Positions 44,359 to 52,703 of a stretch of DNA of 64,000 bases are shown here, in pieces. The translations under genes were made by a program, and so were the position numbers. The stretch comes from Mycobacterium sp. 1554424.7 (GTDB lineage: Bacteria; Actinomycetota; Actinomycetes; Mycobacteriales; Mycobacteriaceae), in contig NZ_LZSE01000129.1 of NCBI RefSeq assembly GCF_001665295.1, forward strand, positions 17,890 to 81,889, given 5' to 3'. The notes under the pieces are model-generated. The model had not been told where the DNA came from. It searched no databases and saw only the letters and a program-made list of their open reading frames with translations. Positions within the stretch are counted from its first letter, which is position 1; each line of letters opens with the position of its first letter.

Positions 44359-46059
44359 ATGGCTGACTTCACCGTGGGCAAATACCTCGCGGCCCGGTTC
44401 GAGCAGATCGGGCTGAAGCACTACTTCATGGTCCCCGGGGACTACAACCTCGTCCTGCTCGACGAGTTGCTGGAGAACGAGAACATCGAGCAGATCGGAT
44501 GCTGCAACGAGCTCAACGCCGCCTACGCCGCCGAGGGCTACGCCCGGGTGAACGGCGTCGGCGCCGTGCTCACCACGTTCAACGTCGGGGCATACTCCGC
44601 GCTGAACGGGGTCGCCGGCGCCCACGCCGAGCGCCTGCCGGTGATCATGGTGTCGTCGAGCCCCAACACCAACGACGCAGGTGAGAACCACATCCTGCAC
44701 CACACGGTGGGGACGCACGACTTCACCGCGCAATACGAGGTGTTCCGGCAGGTGACCTGCGCGGCGGTGCGCATCCAGCACCCCGACAACGCGCCCGCCA
44801 TGATCGATTACGCGATCAGCACCGCGCTGCGCGAGCGCAAGCCGGCCTACATCGAGATCCCGTGCAACATGTCGGCCGCGCCGTGCGCCGCGCCGGCTGC
44901 GTTCTCGGAGTTGCCGGGCTGGCAGCCGAGCAACGCGCGGACGCTCGCCGACGCCGTCGCGCGGGCCGCCGATCTCATCGCCCAGGCGAAGAAGCCGATC
45001 CTGCTGGCCGGCGTGCACCTGCGCTCCTATGGCGCGATCGACGCCTTCCGCGAACTGGCCGAGGCGCTGGGCTGCGCAGTGGCGGTGATGCCGAACGCCA
45101 AGGGTTTCTTCCCCGAAGACCACCCGCAATACGCCGGGATCTATTGGGGCGAGGTGAGCAGCCCGCAGTGCCAGGCCATCGTCGACTGGTCCGACCTGAT
45201 CGTGGCCGCCGGTCCGGTGTTCAACGACTACACCACGGTCGGCTACAGCGCGTTGCCGCCGCGCAAGCGGATGGTCAACGCCGAGCCCCGCGTGGTGCGG
45301 TTCCCCGACGCCGAGTTCACCGGAGTCGCGCTGGCCGAGTTCTTGAGCGACCTCGCCAAGAAGGTACAGGCCAACGACGCCACCCTGACGCAGTACAAGC
45401 GCCTGCGGGGGACGGCATCGGTCGCGCCCCGGCCGGCGGCCGACGACCGGTCGGCACCGCTGAGCCGGGTCGAGATGTGGCGCCAGATCGAGGAGGAGCT
45501 GGACTCTGACACCACCCTCTTGGTGGAGACCGGCGACTCCTGGCTCAACGGCATGTACACGCGGCTGCCGGGCGGTGCCCGATTCGAGATCGAAATGCAA
45601 TGGGGCTCGATCGGCTGGTCGGTTCCCGCCAGCTTCGGCTACGCGATGGGTCTGGAGGACGACCGCCGGCTGGTCTCGGTCATCGGCGACGGATCGTTTC
45701 AGCTGACGGCCCAAGAGGTTTCGAACATGATCCGCCACCGCCAGGAGATCCTCATCTTCCTGGTCAACAACCGCGGGTACGTGATCGAGTCGGCGATCCA
45801 CGACGGTCCCTACAACTACTACAAGAACTGGGACTACGCCGGGCTGGTCGACGTGTTCAACGCCGAGGACGGCGGCGGCCTGGGGCTGAAGGCCACCACT
45901 GCAGCGGAATTGGCCGAGGCGATCGAGAAGGCCCGCGCTCACAAGGGCGGCCCGGTCTTGATCGAGTGCGAGATACCGAATGACGACGCCAGCCCCGAGC
46001 TGATCTCCTGGGGATCGAAGGTGGCAAGCGTCAATTCCCGCCCGGATCCGCGGTTCTAA
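44359..46059 (+). CDS. pdc: Pyruvate decarboxylase, Zymomonas-like
   Basis: This 566-residue thiamine-diphosphate enzyme has the activating Glu in CCNELNAAYAAEGYAR (about residue 51), the His pair of HILHHTVGTHDF (about 114-115), the cofactor motif GDGSFQLTAQEVSNMIR, and the segments EMQWGSIGWSVPASFGYAMG and HDGPYNYYKNWDYAG. All correspond closely to the Zymomonas mobilis enzyme, including spacing and length, and much less to the mycobacterial alpha-keto acid decarboxylase (Rv0853c). It would convert pyruvate to acetaldehyde and CO2. A ribosome site AAAAGGAACG precedes the ATG. Substrate assignment is inferred from these motifs. Confidence 0.88.
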   Translation: MADFTVGKYLAARFEQIGLKHYFMVPGDYNLVLLDELLENENIEQIGCCNELNAAYAAEGYARVNGVGAVLTTFNVGAYSALNGVAGAHAERLPVIMVSSSPNTNDAGENHILHHTVGTHDFTAQYEVFRQVTCAAVRIQHPDNAPAMIDYAISTALRERKPAYIEIPCNMSAAPCAAPAAFSELPGWQPSNARTLADAVARAADLIAQAKKPILLAGVHLRSYGAIDAFRELAEALGCAVAVMPNAKGFFPEDHPQYAGIYWGEVSSPQCQAIVDWSDLIVAAGPVFNDYTTVGYSALPPRKRMVNAEPRVVRFPDAEFTGVALAEFLSDLAKKVQANDATLTQYKRLRGTASVAPRPAADDRSAPLSRVEMWRQIEEELDSDTTLLVETGDSWLNGMYTRLPGGARFEIEMQWGSIGWSVPASFGYAMGLEDDRRLVSVIGDGSFQLTAQEVSNMIRHRQEILIFLVNNRGYVIESAIHDGPYNYYKNWDYAGLVDVFNAEDGGGLGLKATTAAELAEAIEKARAHKGGPVLIECEIPNDDASPELISWGSKVASVNSRPDPRF

Positions 46060-46072
46060 AGAGAACCCGCCC

Positions 46073-46107
46073 AGCCGGCCGGTAGTGCGAGTTGCTACCG
46101 GCCGGCT
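46073..46107 (+). terminator. Hairpin terminator after pdc
   Basis: AGCCGGCCGGTAG is repeated in inverse after a nine-base loop, giving a perfect 13-base-pair stem that begins 13 bases past the pdc stop. There is no U-run, as often in mycobacterial terminators. Confidence 0.7.
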
Positions 46108-46275
46108 ATCCATACCGGCGACGCCGATGCCTCAGCCGATGTCCCGCTTCCCGCGAAGGTGGGGTGGCCCGGTCTGCTACACGCCGCTCGGCGGCAGCGC
46201 GCTATACCCTTCTGGGACAAGGGTTCTACCATCGGGCACACAGCGGCCGGATCGGTCGCCCGATCCGGCTTCGGC

Positions 46276-46416
46276 TCACCTGCCGGCCCGCCGCGTCACT
46301 TTCCCCAGCCCGCCGCGCACATCGGCCTCCGCCGTACCGGGATGAGACACCATCACGTAACCGGCATAGCCCCACATCATCGGTATCGCGGCCAGTACGC
46401 CATAGAACGCTGCCAT
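46276..46416 (-). CDS. Very small membrane protein (46 residues)
   Basis: The frame reads MAAFYGVLAAIPMMWGYAGY, then VMVSHPGTAEADVRGG and ends TRRAGR. The first about 22 residues form one membrane helix and the tail is basic. The ATG at 46416 follows an almost ideal ribosome site, GGGAGGTGA, with four bases between. This is among the best Shine-Dalgarno sequences of the window and is the main evidence that the frame is used. Function unknown. Confidence 0.6.
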   Translation of the reverse strand: MAAFYGVLAAIPMMWGYAGYVMVSHPGTAEADVRGGLGKVTRRAGR

Positions 46417-46462
46417 GACGTCACCTCCCTGGAAAAAAATGGTTCAACATCTCGTTGATGCC

Positions 46463-46657
46463 TCAAGCCTCATGCCGTGGCGCGTGGAAGTCGCCTCTGC
46501 TGGCACCCATCGAGGGACCCCGCCAGTCGGGATCTTCGCCTACCCGCTGGCGGGCATACGAGGCCCGGAGTCCATCACGGCGGACGCCGAACGCCTCCTC
46601 TGCCTCATCCTGGATGAAGGATGCGCGGGACGGGACATTGACGGTGATCTCGGCCAC
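46463..46657 (-). CDS. Possible small protein upstream of the 46-residue membrane protein
   Basis: The frame from a GTG at 46657 gives 64 residues: VAEITVNVPSRASFIQDEAE, then EAFGVRRDGLRASYARQRVG and a tail rich in Asp, Arg and His that ends HAPRHEA. About three quarters of third codon positions are G or C. No ribosome site or TANNNT box fits the GTG. The start may be further upstream. I do not recognise it; it could be an antitoxin-like or regulatory peptide, or not be coding. Confidence 0.3.
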   Translation of the reverse strand: MAEITVNVPSRASFIQDEAEEAFGVRRDGLRASYARQRVGEDPDWRGPSMGASRGDFHAPRHEA

Positions 46658-46843
46658 AGTGCTGAATGCCGGGGCATGACAAACGCGTTGCAGATATGGC
46701 TTTACACATAGCAATTCCCGCCTGCATCCATCGGTTGCGGGTGTTAGCGCTGACGACACCCGGACGCGGGCGGGGGATGCTTTACGGCAGAAACCGTCGT
46801 ACCGCGGCGTCGCCCGCGCCGCGATCGGGAGAAGGGGTGCGGT

Positions 46844-47524
46844 ATGAGGGCAAGCAGCAGGAAGGTTTCCGTGGGGCTGGCCGCGGCGCTGACTTCAGCG
46901 GTGCTGGGCTCGCCCGCCGTGTCGAGTGCAGACCCCGGCGGCGCCCACACCGGGCGCGCGGAGTCCTGCCCGGACGTTCAGGTGGTCTTTGCCCGCGGCA
47001 CGAACGAGCCGGCCGGTCCTGGGCGGGTCGGACAGGCCTTCGTGGACTCGCTGCGCCCTTTGGTCGGTGGCAAGTCGGTAGCGCTGTACGCCGTCGACTA
47101 TCCCGCGTCCTACGACTTCATGCGCGCCGTCGACGGTGCGAACGACGCGCGGCATTTCGTGGAAAGCACCGTCGCATCGTGCCCGCAGACGAAGCTGGTG
47201 TTAGGCGGGTACTCGCAGGGCGCGGCCGTCGTCGACCTGATCACCGTGCCCGGGCAGGCCACGTTTGGGTACGGAGATCCCCTGCCGACCGACATCGCCG
47301 ATCATGTCGCCGCCGTTGCGGTATTCGGAAACCCGTCGAACCGCGTCGGGGGCCCGATCACCGCGCTGAGCCCGCTGTTCGGACTCAAGGCGATTGACCT
47401 GTGCAACGGCGCCGACCCGGTGTGCTCGCCCGGCAATGACGCGGCCGCACACCGCGTCTATGTGGAGTCCGGGATGGCCACGCAGGCAGCGCAATTCGTC
47501 GCTGGCCGGCTGACCGCCGGATAG
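46844..47524 (+). CDS. Cutinase-family secreted esterase
   Basis: This 226-residue protein has a signal peptide ending near residue 29 (AALTSAVLGSPAVSSADPGG). The cutinase fold follows: CPDVQVVFARGTNEPAG at the first strand, the nucleophile motif LVLGGYSQGAAVVDL, and the CNGADPVCSPG loop with Asp and the His in DAAAHRVYV. Four Cys residues would form two disulfides. It acts outside the cell on ester lipids. Ribosome site GGGAGAAGGGG lies a little far (nine to fourteen bases) upstream. Confidence 0.92.
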   Translation: MRASSRKVSVGLAAALTSAVLGSPAVSSADPGGAHTGRAESCPDVQVVFARGTNEPAGPGRVGQAFVDSLRPLVGGKSVALYAVDYPASYDFMRAVDGANDARHFVESTVASCPQTKLVLGGYSQGAAVVDLITVPGQATFGYGDPLPTDIADHVAAVAVFGNPSNRVGGPITALSPLFGLKAIDLCNGADPVCSPGNDAAAHRVYVESGMATQAAQFVAGRLTAG

Positions 47525-47526
47525 CG

Positions 47527-49140
47527 TCAGCCTACCTTGATCGGCACCATCAGCGACTCCGTCGTGGCGGGCAGCTTGGTGGTGTCGACCACCAGGATCT
47601 CGCCGCTGTCCTGCGTGCCGTTGGGCAGCATCTTGGGCTTGAGTTGAAATGGCGGGGTGGCAGCAGACCCGCCGGCCAGCCCGTCGATCCCAAAGTCGCT
47701 GTCGTTGGCGATGATCAGCGTGTTGCCGTTGTCGCGGCTGATGAGCCCTTCAACATGGTCGTGTCCGAAGAAGTCACCGTTCGGGGACAGCGAACGCACC
47801 AGGCCTCCGAGATCGAGCTTGAGCGTCTTGGTGGGCAGGGTGATTCCGGCGGCCTTGAGTTTGTCGGTGGCCGCCGCGTCGGTGCCGACGCCGACGTACG
47901 TCTCGATCGGAACGCCGTTGATCAGCAGGCCGCCGCCGTCCGCCCGATAGGTGGCTCCCGGCACCGTCGCGCGAGGACCGACGTCGGTGGCCCCGGAGAT
48001 GTTGGCCGCGTAGATCTTCTTGTTGCCGTGGGGTTGCGGCCGGTCGTCGCGTTCGTCGACCAGGAACGTGGTCGCGCTTACGGCGGTGATCTCCGACACC
48101 GCGACCTTCGTCCGCTGCGGATTGTCCAGCGGATAGAGGTACTCGTGCACGTCGCCGCGGTTGGCGAGGTTGATGGTCACGATGCGGGTGACCGGAACGG
48201 ATCTGGCCGAACCGGCCAAGCCCGGCGTGTTGAGGGCCGACTGCATGATGCCCACCAGCGTGCCGCCATCGGGGGTGATGGTCAGCCCCTCCATCCCCTG
48301 ATTCGGCCCGCGCAGCGCCAGCTCGCCGGGCAGCGTGCCGTCGTACGGCGAAAGGCGTTCGAGCTCTTTGCCGTTGGCGTCGAAATGGACGACGAACGGG
48401 CCGTACTCGTCGGAGACCCAGAACGTGCCGTCGGGCAGGGCGACCAGGCCTTCGCTGTCCAGGCCGTGATCCGACGGCGGCAGCCGATTGCCGTTGAGGT
48501 CGACGAGTGACTCGCCGGTGGACGCCCGCGGGTCGATGACCCCCACCAACGGCGCGCCGTCTTTTCCGGTCAGCGTGATGATCTGCTCCAGCGACGCCAC
48601 GCCATCGCGGAGTTTGAGTTTGGCGATCTGCGGATGGAAAGTCGGTATGGGAAGCACCTTTTCGCCCGCGGTGCGCCCGTCGACATTGGGTCCACGATCG
48701 GAGAGACCGTAGACTTCGTCGGCGCTGCCGGGCACCGGGGCGATCGCGGACCCGTGCGCGTTGGCCTGCACGGCGACCTCGCCGACGATGAGCAGCGGCG
48801 TCTCGTCCTCGGCATAGAGCCGCACGGCGTGGCTGACGGTGACCGGGAGCTGGTCGGTGCCGGTGAACCCGGTGTCCGGGGTGTAGACCATCGCCCCGTA
48901 CGCGCCGTAGGCGATGGTGCCGTGCGCGGGCTTGCCGAAAGCCACCGGCGTGATGCCGTTGGTGGCGGTCAGCAACTGGCCCGGCGAGATGGTCAGAACC
49001 ATCCCGGGCCCGGTGGTCAGTTCCTTCAGCGGCGGCACCGACAGCGGGGGCGGCGGGCCCGACGAGCAGGCCGCCGCCGTGAGCAACACCGTCGCCGCCA
49101 CCAGCAACGCACGCGGCGACGTCAGGCGAGTGGATGCCAT
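47527..49140 (-). CDS. Phytase-like lipoprotein (esterase-like activity of phytase family)
   Basis: This 537-residue protein has a lipoprotein signal (ALLVAATVLLTAAACSSGPP, lipobox AAAC). An Ig-like segment at about 45-110 has MVLTISPGQLLTATNGITPV, followed by a propeller-like domain with YGLSDRGPNVDG, DSEGLVALPDGTFWVSDEYG and GMEGLTITPDG. This matches PF13449-type proteins, which are annotated as esterase- or phytase-like. Expected location is the outer face of the cell membrane. It is convergent with the cutinase gene by only two bases. Confidence 0.85.
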   Translation of the reverse strand: MASTRLTSPRALLVAATVLLTAAACSSGPPPPLSVPPLKELTTGPGMVLTISPGQLLTATNGITPVAFGKPAHGTIAYGAYGAMVYTPDTGFTGTDQLPVTVSHAVRLYAEDETPLLIVGEVAVQANAHGSAIAPVPGSADEVYGLSDRGPNVDGRTAGEKVLPIPTFHPQIAKLKLRDGVASLEQIITLTGKDGAPLVGVIDPRASTGESLVDLNGNRLPPSDHGLDSEGLVALPDGTFWVSDEYGPFVVHFDANGKELERLSPYDGTLPGELALRGPNQGMEGLTITPDGGTLVGIMQSALNTPGLAGSARSVPVTRIVTINLANRGDVHEYLYPLDNPQRTKVAVSEITAVSATTFLVDERDDRPQPHGNKKIYAANISGATDVGPRATVPGATYRADGGGLLINGVPIETYVGVGTDAAATDKLKAAGITLPTKTLKLDLGGLVRSLSPNGDFFGHDHVEGLISRDNGNTLIIANDSDFGIDGLAGGSAATPPFQLKPKMLPNGTQDSGEILVVDTTKLPATTESLMVPIKVG

Positions 49141-49159
49141 GAAGCCGATTTTTACGCGT

Positions 49160-49930
49160 TCAGCGCCGCTTATCGCGCACTTTGTAGGTAGAAGGCCACG
49201 ACTTTCGCGATTCGTCGCCGGTCAGTGGGGTCCCCATCCCCCCGACCTTGACGTTGTAGGCCTCTTTGCCGGGGCCGACCTCGCGGTTGGCGTGCTCCTG
49301 GGCCAGGTAGTACAGCTCGTCGATGGTGGCCTCGTCGTAGGCGACGAAAGACGTCTCCCGGGCGACGTCGTCGATCCCCGCCAGCATCCGCTCCGGCAGC
49401 ACCCGCGACGCCAGCGCCGCCAGGCCCAACACCACGATCGGAACGACCCAGTAGCCGATGTACGACAACGGCGCGGTGTCCTGGATTCCGGCGTTGGGGT
49501 CCAGGATCGGCGGGATCGCCGACGACACCGTCATGATGGCGAATGCGGCGATCCAGGCCCACGTAAGCGCCCGGACCAACCGGGCGAACACCTGCGTCTT
49601 GACGACGTCGTCGGGCTGTTCGGCGGCGGCGAAGTCCCGCGCGAACGGCCGGCCGGCAAGCGCCCCGATGAGCGCGACCAGCAGGATCGCGGCGTTGCTC
49701 AGCGGCAATATCCACCGCTGGTCAAGCGAGTCGCCGAGCGCAAAGGTCACTATGGTCAGCACCAAAAATGCTGCGGCAGTTCCTATTTGGAACGGTTTGC
49801 GCGTAGATGAGCCCAGCGCCAACACCGCGAGCGCGATCGCCAGGGCGATCAACGCGGAGACGGGGAACGGGACGTTACCGACCAGCACCCAATAGACGAC
49901 CCACGGCGCAAAACCAGACAGCATGCCCAC
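49160..49930 (-). CDS. Conserved membrane protein
   Basis: This 256-residue protein has six likely helices (for example VVYWVLVGNVPFPVSALIAL, ILPLSNAAILLVALIGALA, ALTWAWIAAFAIMTVSSAIP and YWVVPIVVLGLAALASRVLP). A soluble tail, rich in charged residues, begins IDDVARETSFVAYDEATIDE. I do not recognise the family. The GTG at 49930 lies eight bases after TAAACT (49,944 to 49,939), a TANNNT box, suggesting a leaderless message; ATG at 49924 is the other option. Confidence 0.75.
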   Translation of the reverse strand: MGMLSGFAPWVVYWVLVGNVPFPVSALIALAIALAVLALGSSTRKPFQIGTAAAFLVLTIVTFALGDSLDQRWILPLSNAAILLVALIGALAGRPFARDFAAAEQPDDVVKTQVFARLVRALTWAWIAAFAIMTVSSAIPPILDPNAGIQDTAPLSYIGYWVVPIVVLGLAALASRVLPERMLAGIDDVARETSFVAYDEATIDELYYLAQEHANREVGPGKEAYNVKVGGMGTPLTGDESRKSWPSTYKVRDKRR

Positions 49931-49995
49931 GAGGGGCCAGTTTATGAGTGGCGGCTCACGGCGCTTTCGACCGGTACCTGCCAGTCACCTCGGTG

Positions 49996-50023
49996 TTATC
50001 CTTCCAGTGCACTGGAAGGATAA
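49996..50023. promoter_or_regulatory. Perfect 28-base palindrome, operator of the MerR regulator
   Basis: TTATCCTTCCAGTG is followed without a gap by its exact inverse complement. The core CCTTCCAG...CTGGAAGG is the usual half-site pair of copper and zinc MerR regulators (CueR/ZntR). The palindrome ends nine bases before the merR ATG, with AAGGAGG between as the ribosome site. The regulator therefore binds over its own promoter. Confidence 0.85.
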
Positions 50024-50032
50024 GGAGGCTGG

Positions 50033-50473
50033 ATGAAGATCGGCGAACTGGCCAAGCTCACCCAGACCACCACGAAGACCATTCGCTATTACGAGAGCTA
50101 CGGGCTCCTACCGGCGCCTGCACGCAGCGCGTCGGGCTATCGCGACTACGACCCCGAGATGGTGGACCGAATGCGGTTTATCCATCGCGGTCAGGCGGCG
50201 GGTCTGACGCTGCAGAACGTACGCCAGATTCTGGCGATTCACGACAGCGGCGAGGTGCCATGCGGGCACGTCCGCCAAGTCCTGCAGGCGCGACTAGACC
50301 AAGTCCGCTCCCAAATTGCGGAACTGGCCGCCCTCGAAAGCCATTTGGAGTTTCTCCTCGATCACGAAGCGCAGGGCGCGCCAACGGAGCACGACAATTC
50401 CGCCGTGTGCCCGATTTTGGAACGCGAGCCGGGGACGCCCGAATCCGGCAAGACAGCTCTCATACCCGGCTGA
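50033..50473 (+). CDS. MerR-family, metal-responsive transcriptional regulator
   Basis: This 146-residue protein has the MerR helix-turn-helix and wing MKIGELAKLTQTTTKTIRYY, ESYGLLPAPARSASGYRDYD, then a long dimerisation helix. A Cys in GEVPCGHVRQVL near the start of that helix (about 80) and another in NSAVCPILE at about 125 correspond to the metal-binding Cys positions of the CueR/ZntR/CadR group. Which metal cannot be told. No transporter lies beside it, so it may regulate only itself here or a distant gene. Confidence 0.88.
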   Translation: MKIGELAKLTQTTTKTIRYYESYGLLPAPARSASGYRDYDPEMVDRMRFIHRGQAAGLTLQNVRQILAIHDSGEVPCGHVRQVLQARLDQVRSQIAELAALESHLEFLLDHEAQGAPTEHDNSAVCPILEREPGTPESGKTALIPG

Positions 50474-50476
50474 AGG

Positions 50477-51415
50477 CTACATCCTGCAGAGCAGGATGCC
50501 CGACGCAGTCAGCGCCGCGACCATGATGGGCGCCGCCGCCATCACCGCGACGACGCTGATCAGCGCTGCCCGAGCCCGCCCGATCGAAGGGTCTCCGGGC
50601 GGCATCGCCAGCCGTTCGACCCGCGCCAGCACGGCGACCTCGGCGGCCGCCAAGGCTCCGGCAGGGGCCGCACGGCACATAGTGATCAGCCCTGACAGCA
50701 ACGCACCACTGCCGTGTCGGCGGACCGCGGCGTCGTCGGCGCACATCTCCAGCAGCCGTGACACGTGGCTCGCGCCGTCGCGCATGAGGGTCAGCATGGG
50801 GAAGACGGCAGCCAGACCGCGGAGCGCGGTGACCACCAGCGAATGGTGTCCACGGAGGTGGGCCCGTTCGTGGGCGAGGATGGCCGCCAGTTCGTCATCG
50901 TTCAGCGCCGCGAGCGCTGCGCTGGTCACGACGATCGCCGCTGGCCGGCCCGAGACGCAGTAGGCGGCGGGTTCGGCGGCCTCCACCACCACGTAGGCGT
51001 CGCCGCTAGGGCGACCGACGAGGAGTACGGCCTCGGCATGCTCACGGGCGCGGGAACGCATCCGCCAAACGGTCGCGGTGAGTCGCACTCCGGCAACGCC
51101 GAGCAGCAGCACCAGCGCCGCGACGATCACGCCGAGCAGGACCGTTGCGACGCGCGGGTTTTCGGCCATCAAGCCGTGCAACCGGGCCAGGCAGGACGCG
51201 GCGAGCGCTCGTGGGTAAGCCCAGTGCGCGGCCACCTCTGCAAGGATCAGCCCCACTGCCGCGAGCCAACTGAGCAGCACACTGGTGATCGCGGCCAGCC
51301 ACGCCGCCACCCCAAACCGTGGGGCGTGTCCGTGGCGGGTCAACTCACGCAGCAGCGGTGGACCCGCGACCAGCGTCGTCAGGCTGTACAGGAGCAGGCA
51401 GACGGCGACGCTCAC
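50477..51415 (-). CDS. M56-family membrane metallopeptidase (BlaR1-like without sensor domain)
   Basis: This 312-residue protein has helices near the N-terminus (SVAVCLLLYSLTTLVAGPPL, WLAAITSVLLSWLAAVGLIL, VATVLLGVIVAALVLLLGVA). A zinc peptidase segment follows with LAAILAHERAHLRGHHSLVV (HExxH), and the last helix is VVAVMAAAPIMVAALTASGI. Unlike staphylococcal BlaR1 it has no C-terminal penicillin-binding sensor. It would cut the BlaI repressor or another substrate. GTG at 51415 overlaps the blaI stop as GTGA. Confidence 0.87.
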   Translation of the reverse strand: MSVAVCLLLYSLTTLVAGPPLLRELTRHGHAPRFGVAAWLAAITSVLLSWLAAVGLILAEVAAHWAYPRALAASCLARLHGLMAENPRVATVLLGVIVAALVLLLGVAGVRLTATVWRMRSRAREHAEAVLLVGRPSGDAYVVVEAAEPAAYCVSGRPAAIVVTSAALAALNDDELAAILAHERAHLRGHHSLVVTALRGLAAVFPMLTLMRDGASHVSRLLEMCADDAAVRRHGSGALLSGLITMCRAAPAGALAAAEVAVLARVERLAMPPGDPSIGRARAALISVVAVMAAAPIMVAALTASGILLCRM

Positions 51416-51795
51416 CGCTTGTCCGTTCGTTTCCGGGGCCGCCGCAGCGCGGCACGCAGCCTTGCGGATTCCTCGGGGCCGATTTGTTCGACGAAATGAT
51501 GCAGCACCAGATCGGGATGGCCACCGCCGTCAAACGCCTCTCGCATCAGGCGGGCGGTGTGCTCCTCGCGCGACAGGGTCGGCCGGTACAGGTAGGCCTT
51601 GCCGTCTCGCTCCCGCGTCAGCCAACCCTTGGTATGCAGATTGTCCATCGTGGACATGACCGTCGTGTAGGCGATGGTGCGCTCGGCCGCGAGGCTGTCG
51701 AATACCTCGCGGACTGTAATCGCGCTAGCAGGGTCGTGATTCCAGATGCGGTCCATGACGACCGCCTCGAGTTCACCGAATCCTCGGATCCGCAC
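51412..51795 (-). CDS. blaI: BlaI/MecI-family transcriptional repressor
   Basis: This 127-residue protein has the BlaI winged helix FGELEAVVMDRIWNHDPASA, TVREVFDSLAAERTIAYTTV, MSTMDNLHTKGWLTRERDGK and AYLYRPTLSREEHTARLMRE, followed by a dimerisation helix and a basic tail RRPRKRTDKR. GTG at 51795 has GGGAGG six bases before it. It is read before its peptidase partner, as in other BlaI/BlaR pairs. Its own operator overlaps its promoter (51,868-51,895). Confidence 0.92.
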   Translation of the reverse strand: MRIRGFGELEAVVMDRIWNHDPASAITVREVFDSLAAERTIAYTTVMSTMDNLHTKGWLTRERDGKAYLYRPTLSREEHTARLMREAFDGGGHPDLVLHHFVEQIGPEESARLRAALRRPRKRTDKR

Positions 51796-51867
51796 CGGTG
51801 GCCTCCCTGGTACCCGTGTCGGCCCTAACCGCCCGTCCTCGGGCGGAAGCCCAAAACTCCCACGAAA

Positions 51868-51895
51868 ATTACTTGCTCCGTACGTAGATAGTAAT
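51868..51895 (-). promoter_or_regulatory. BlaI operator 1, in front of blaI
   Basis: ATTACT and AGTAAT enclose 16 bases. The 24 bases at 51,870-51,893 align with those at 52,614-52,637 and 52,907-52,930; GTACGTAGATAGTA here equals GTACATAGATAGTA of site 3 except one base. On the minus strand the site begins TACTAT, which fits a TANNNT -10 box for blaI. Repressor binding would therefore cover the -10. Confidence 0.75.
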
Positions 51896-52079
51896 ACAGG
51901 CCCCGAAGTCGTGCGGGGAGCGAGAACCGGGGAGTGAAGGGGCGCCCGTGTGGACCGGACCAGGATGACGGCACACCGATACTAGGCGAAAGCCCAACGC
52001 GTGACCGCACCGCTCGCTGGGATCACCACTGGCACAAGAGGTCCCGCCCCGAAGGGCGACAACGGCGGACTGGCGCGTG

Positions 52080-52502
52080 TCAGGAACCGGGCCAGGGCCG
52101 CATCAACAAGGCCGCGTGGAGCTGCTGGTTTATTTCGAGGGCGACCAGCGCCAGCAGCGCGACCGGGATGCGTGCTCGCCATGGCATGTGCACATCCACC
52201 CAGCGACGGCTGGTCCAGCCCACCGCGGCCCTGAGCCAGAGCGCGAGGGCGGCGACGACGAGGATCGGCCCGGCGGGGTTGTAGTGCAGCGCGTCGCGAA
52301 GATGGCCGCGCAGCGTCAGATACACGGATCGAGTACCGCCACAGAACGGATCCATCACGCCGAGGTAATGAAGCGCGCCGTGGAGGTCGACAGGCGGCAG
52401 GCCCAGGATCGCCAGCAACAACGCAACAAGCAAGCCGCACAACGCAATCCGCGTCCACGCTGGATGGTCGTCGTACCGCCGTATCAAGACAGCCGACATC
52501 AT
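52080..52502 (-). CDS. DUF2752 membrane protein
   Basis: This 140-residue protein has three helices (IALCGLLVALLLAILGLPPV, AGPILVVAALALWLRAAVGW and ARIPVALLALVALEINQQLH). The DUF2752 signature is present as DPFCGGTRSVYLTLRGHL, then DALHYNPAGP. The family has no known function but is often found beside secretion or membrane-stress genes. Two ATGs stand in series (52502, 52499). It diverges from the 49-residue protein; BlaI operator 2 lies between them. Confidence 0.78.
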   Translation of the reverse strand: MMSAVLIRRYDDHPAWTRIALCGLLVALLLAILGLPPVDLHGALHYLGVMDPFCGGTRSVYLTLRGHLRDALHYNPAGPILVVAALALWLRAAVGWTSRRWVDVHMPWRARIPVALLALVALEINQQLHAALLMRPWPGS

Positions 52503-52613
52503 GGCCGCCCGCGCATGCGTCGAACCGCCACCGCGGATCTCCTTTCTCAACTGAACATCGATCGTGAAGCTGGTTGCGGAGTTGTTGGCCGTGCACAACT
52601 GTCTTCGACAGCC

Positions 52614-52637
52614 TACTATGTCGGTACGTAGGACGTA
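52614..52637. promoter_or_regulatory. BlaI operator 2, between the DUF2752 gene and the 49-residue protein gene
   Basis: TACTATGTCGGTACGTAGGA, continuing CGTA, matches the two other sites at most positions (TACTAT, GGTACGTAG, GTA). Read on the plus strand it starts with TACTAT, a -10-like word. It lies 67 bases before the ATG at 52704 and about 112 before that of the DUF2752 gene, so it may control both directions. Confidence 0.65.
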
Positions 52638-52703
52638 GACGGCGGCGCCGCGTCGGGGCCTACACCCGCGAACGAACTAACGAGGTGATCGGGAGGTCGT
52701 CAC

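Noticed and set aside
44287-46113. A 608-codon open frame on the minus strand opposite pdc
   Set aside because: It mirrors the decarboxylase codons, shows no known motif and has no ribosome site.
46085-46458. Three overlapping plus-strand frames between pdc and the cutinase gene
   Set aside because: They begin inside or just after the pdc terminator hairpin, have no ribosome site and no protein-like composition; the minus-strand small gene explains the region better.
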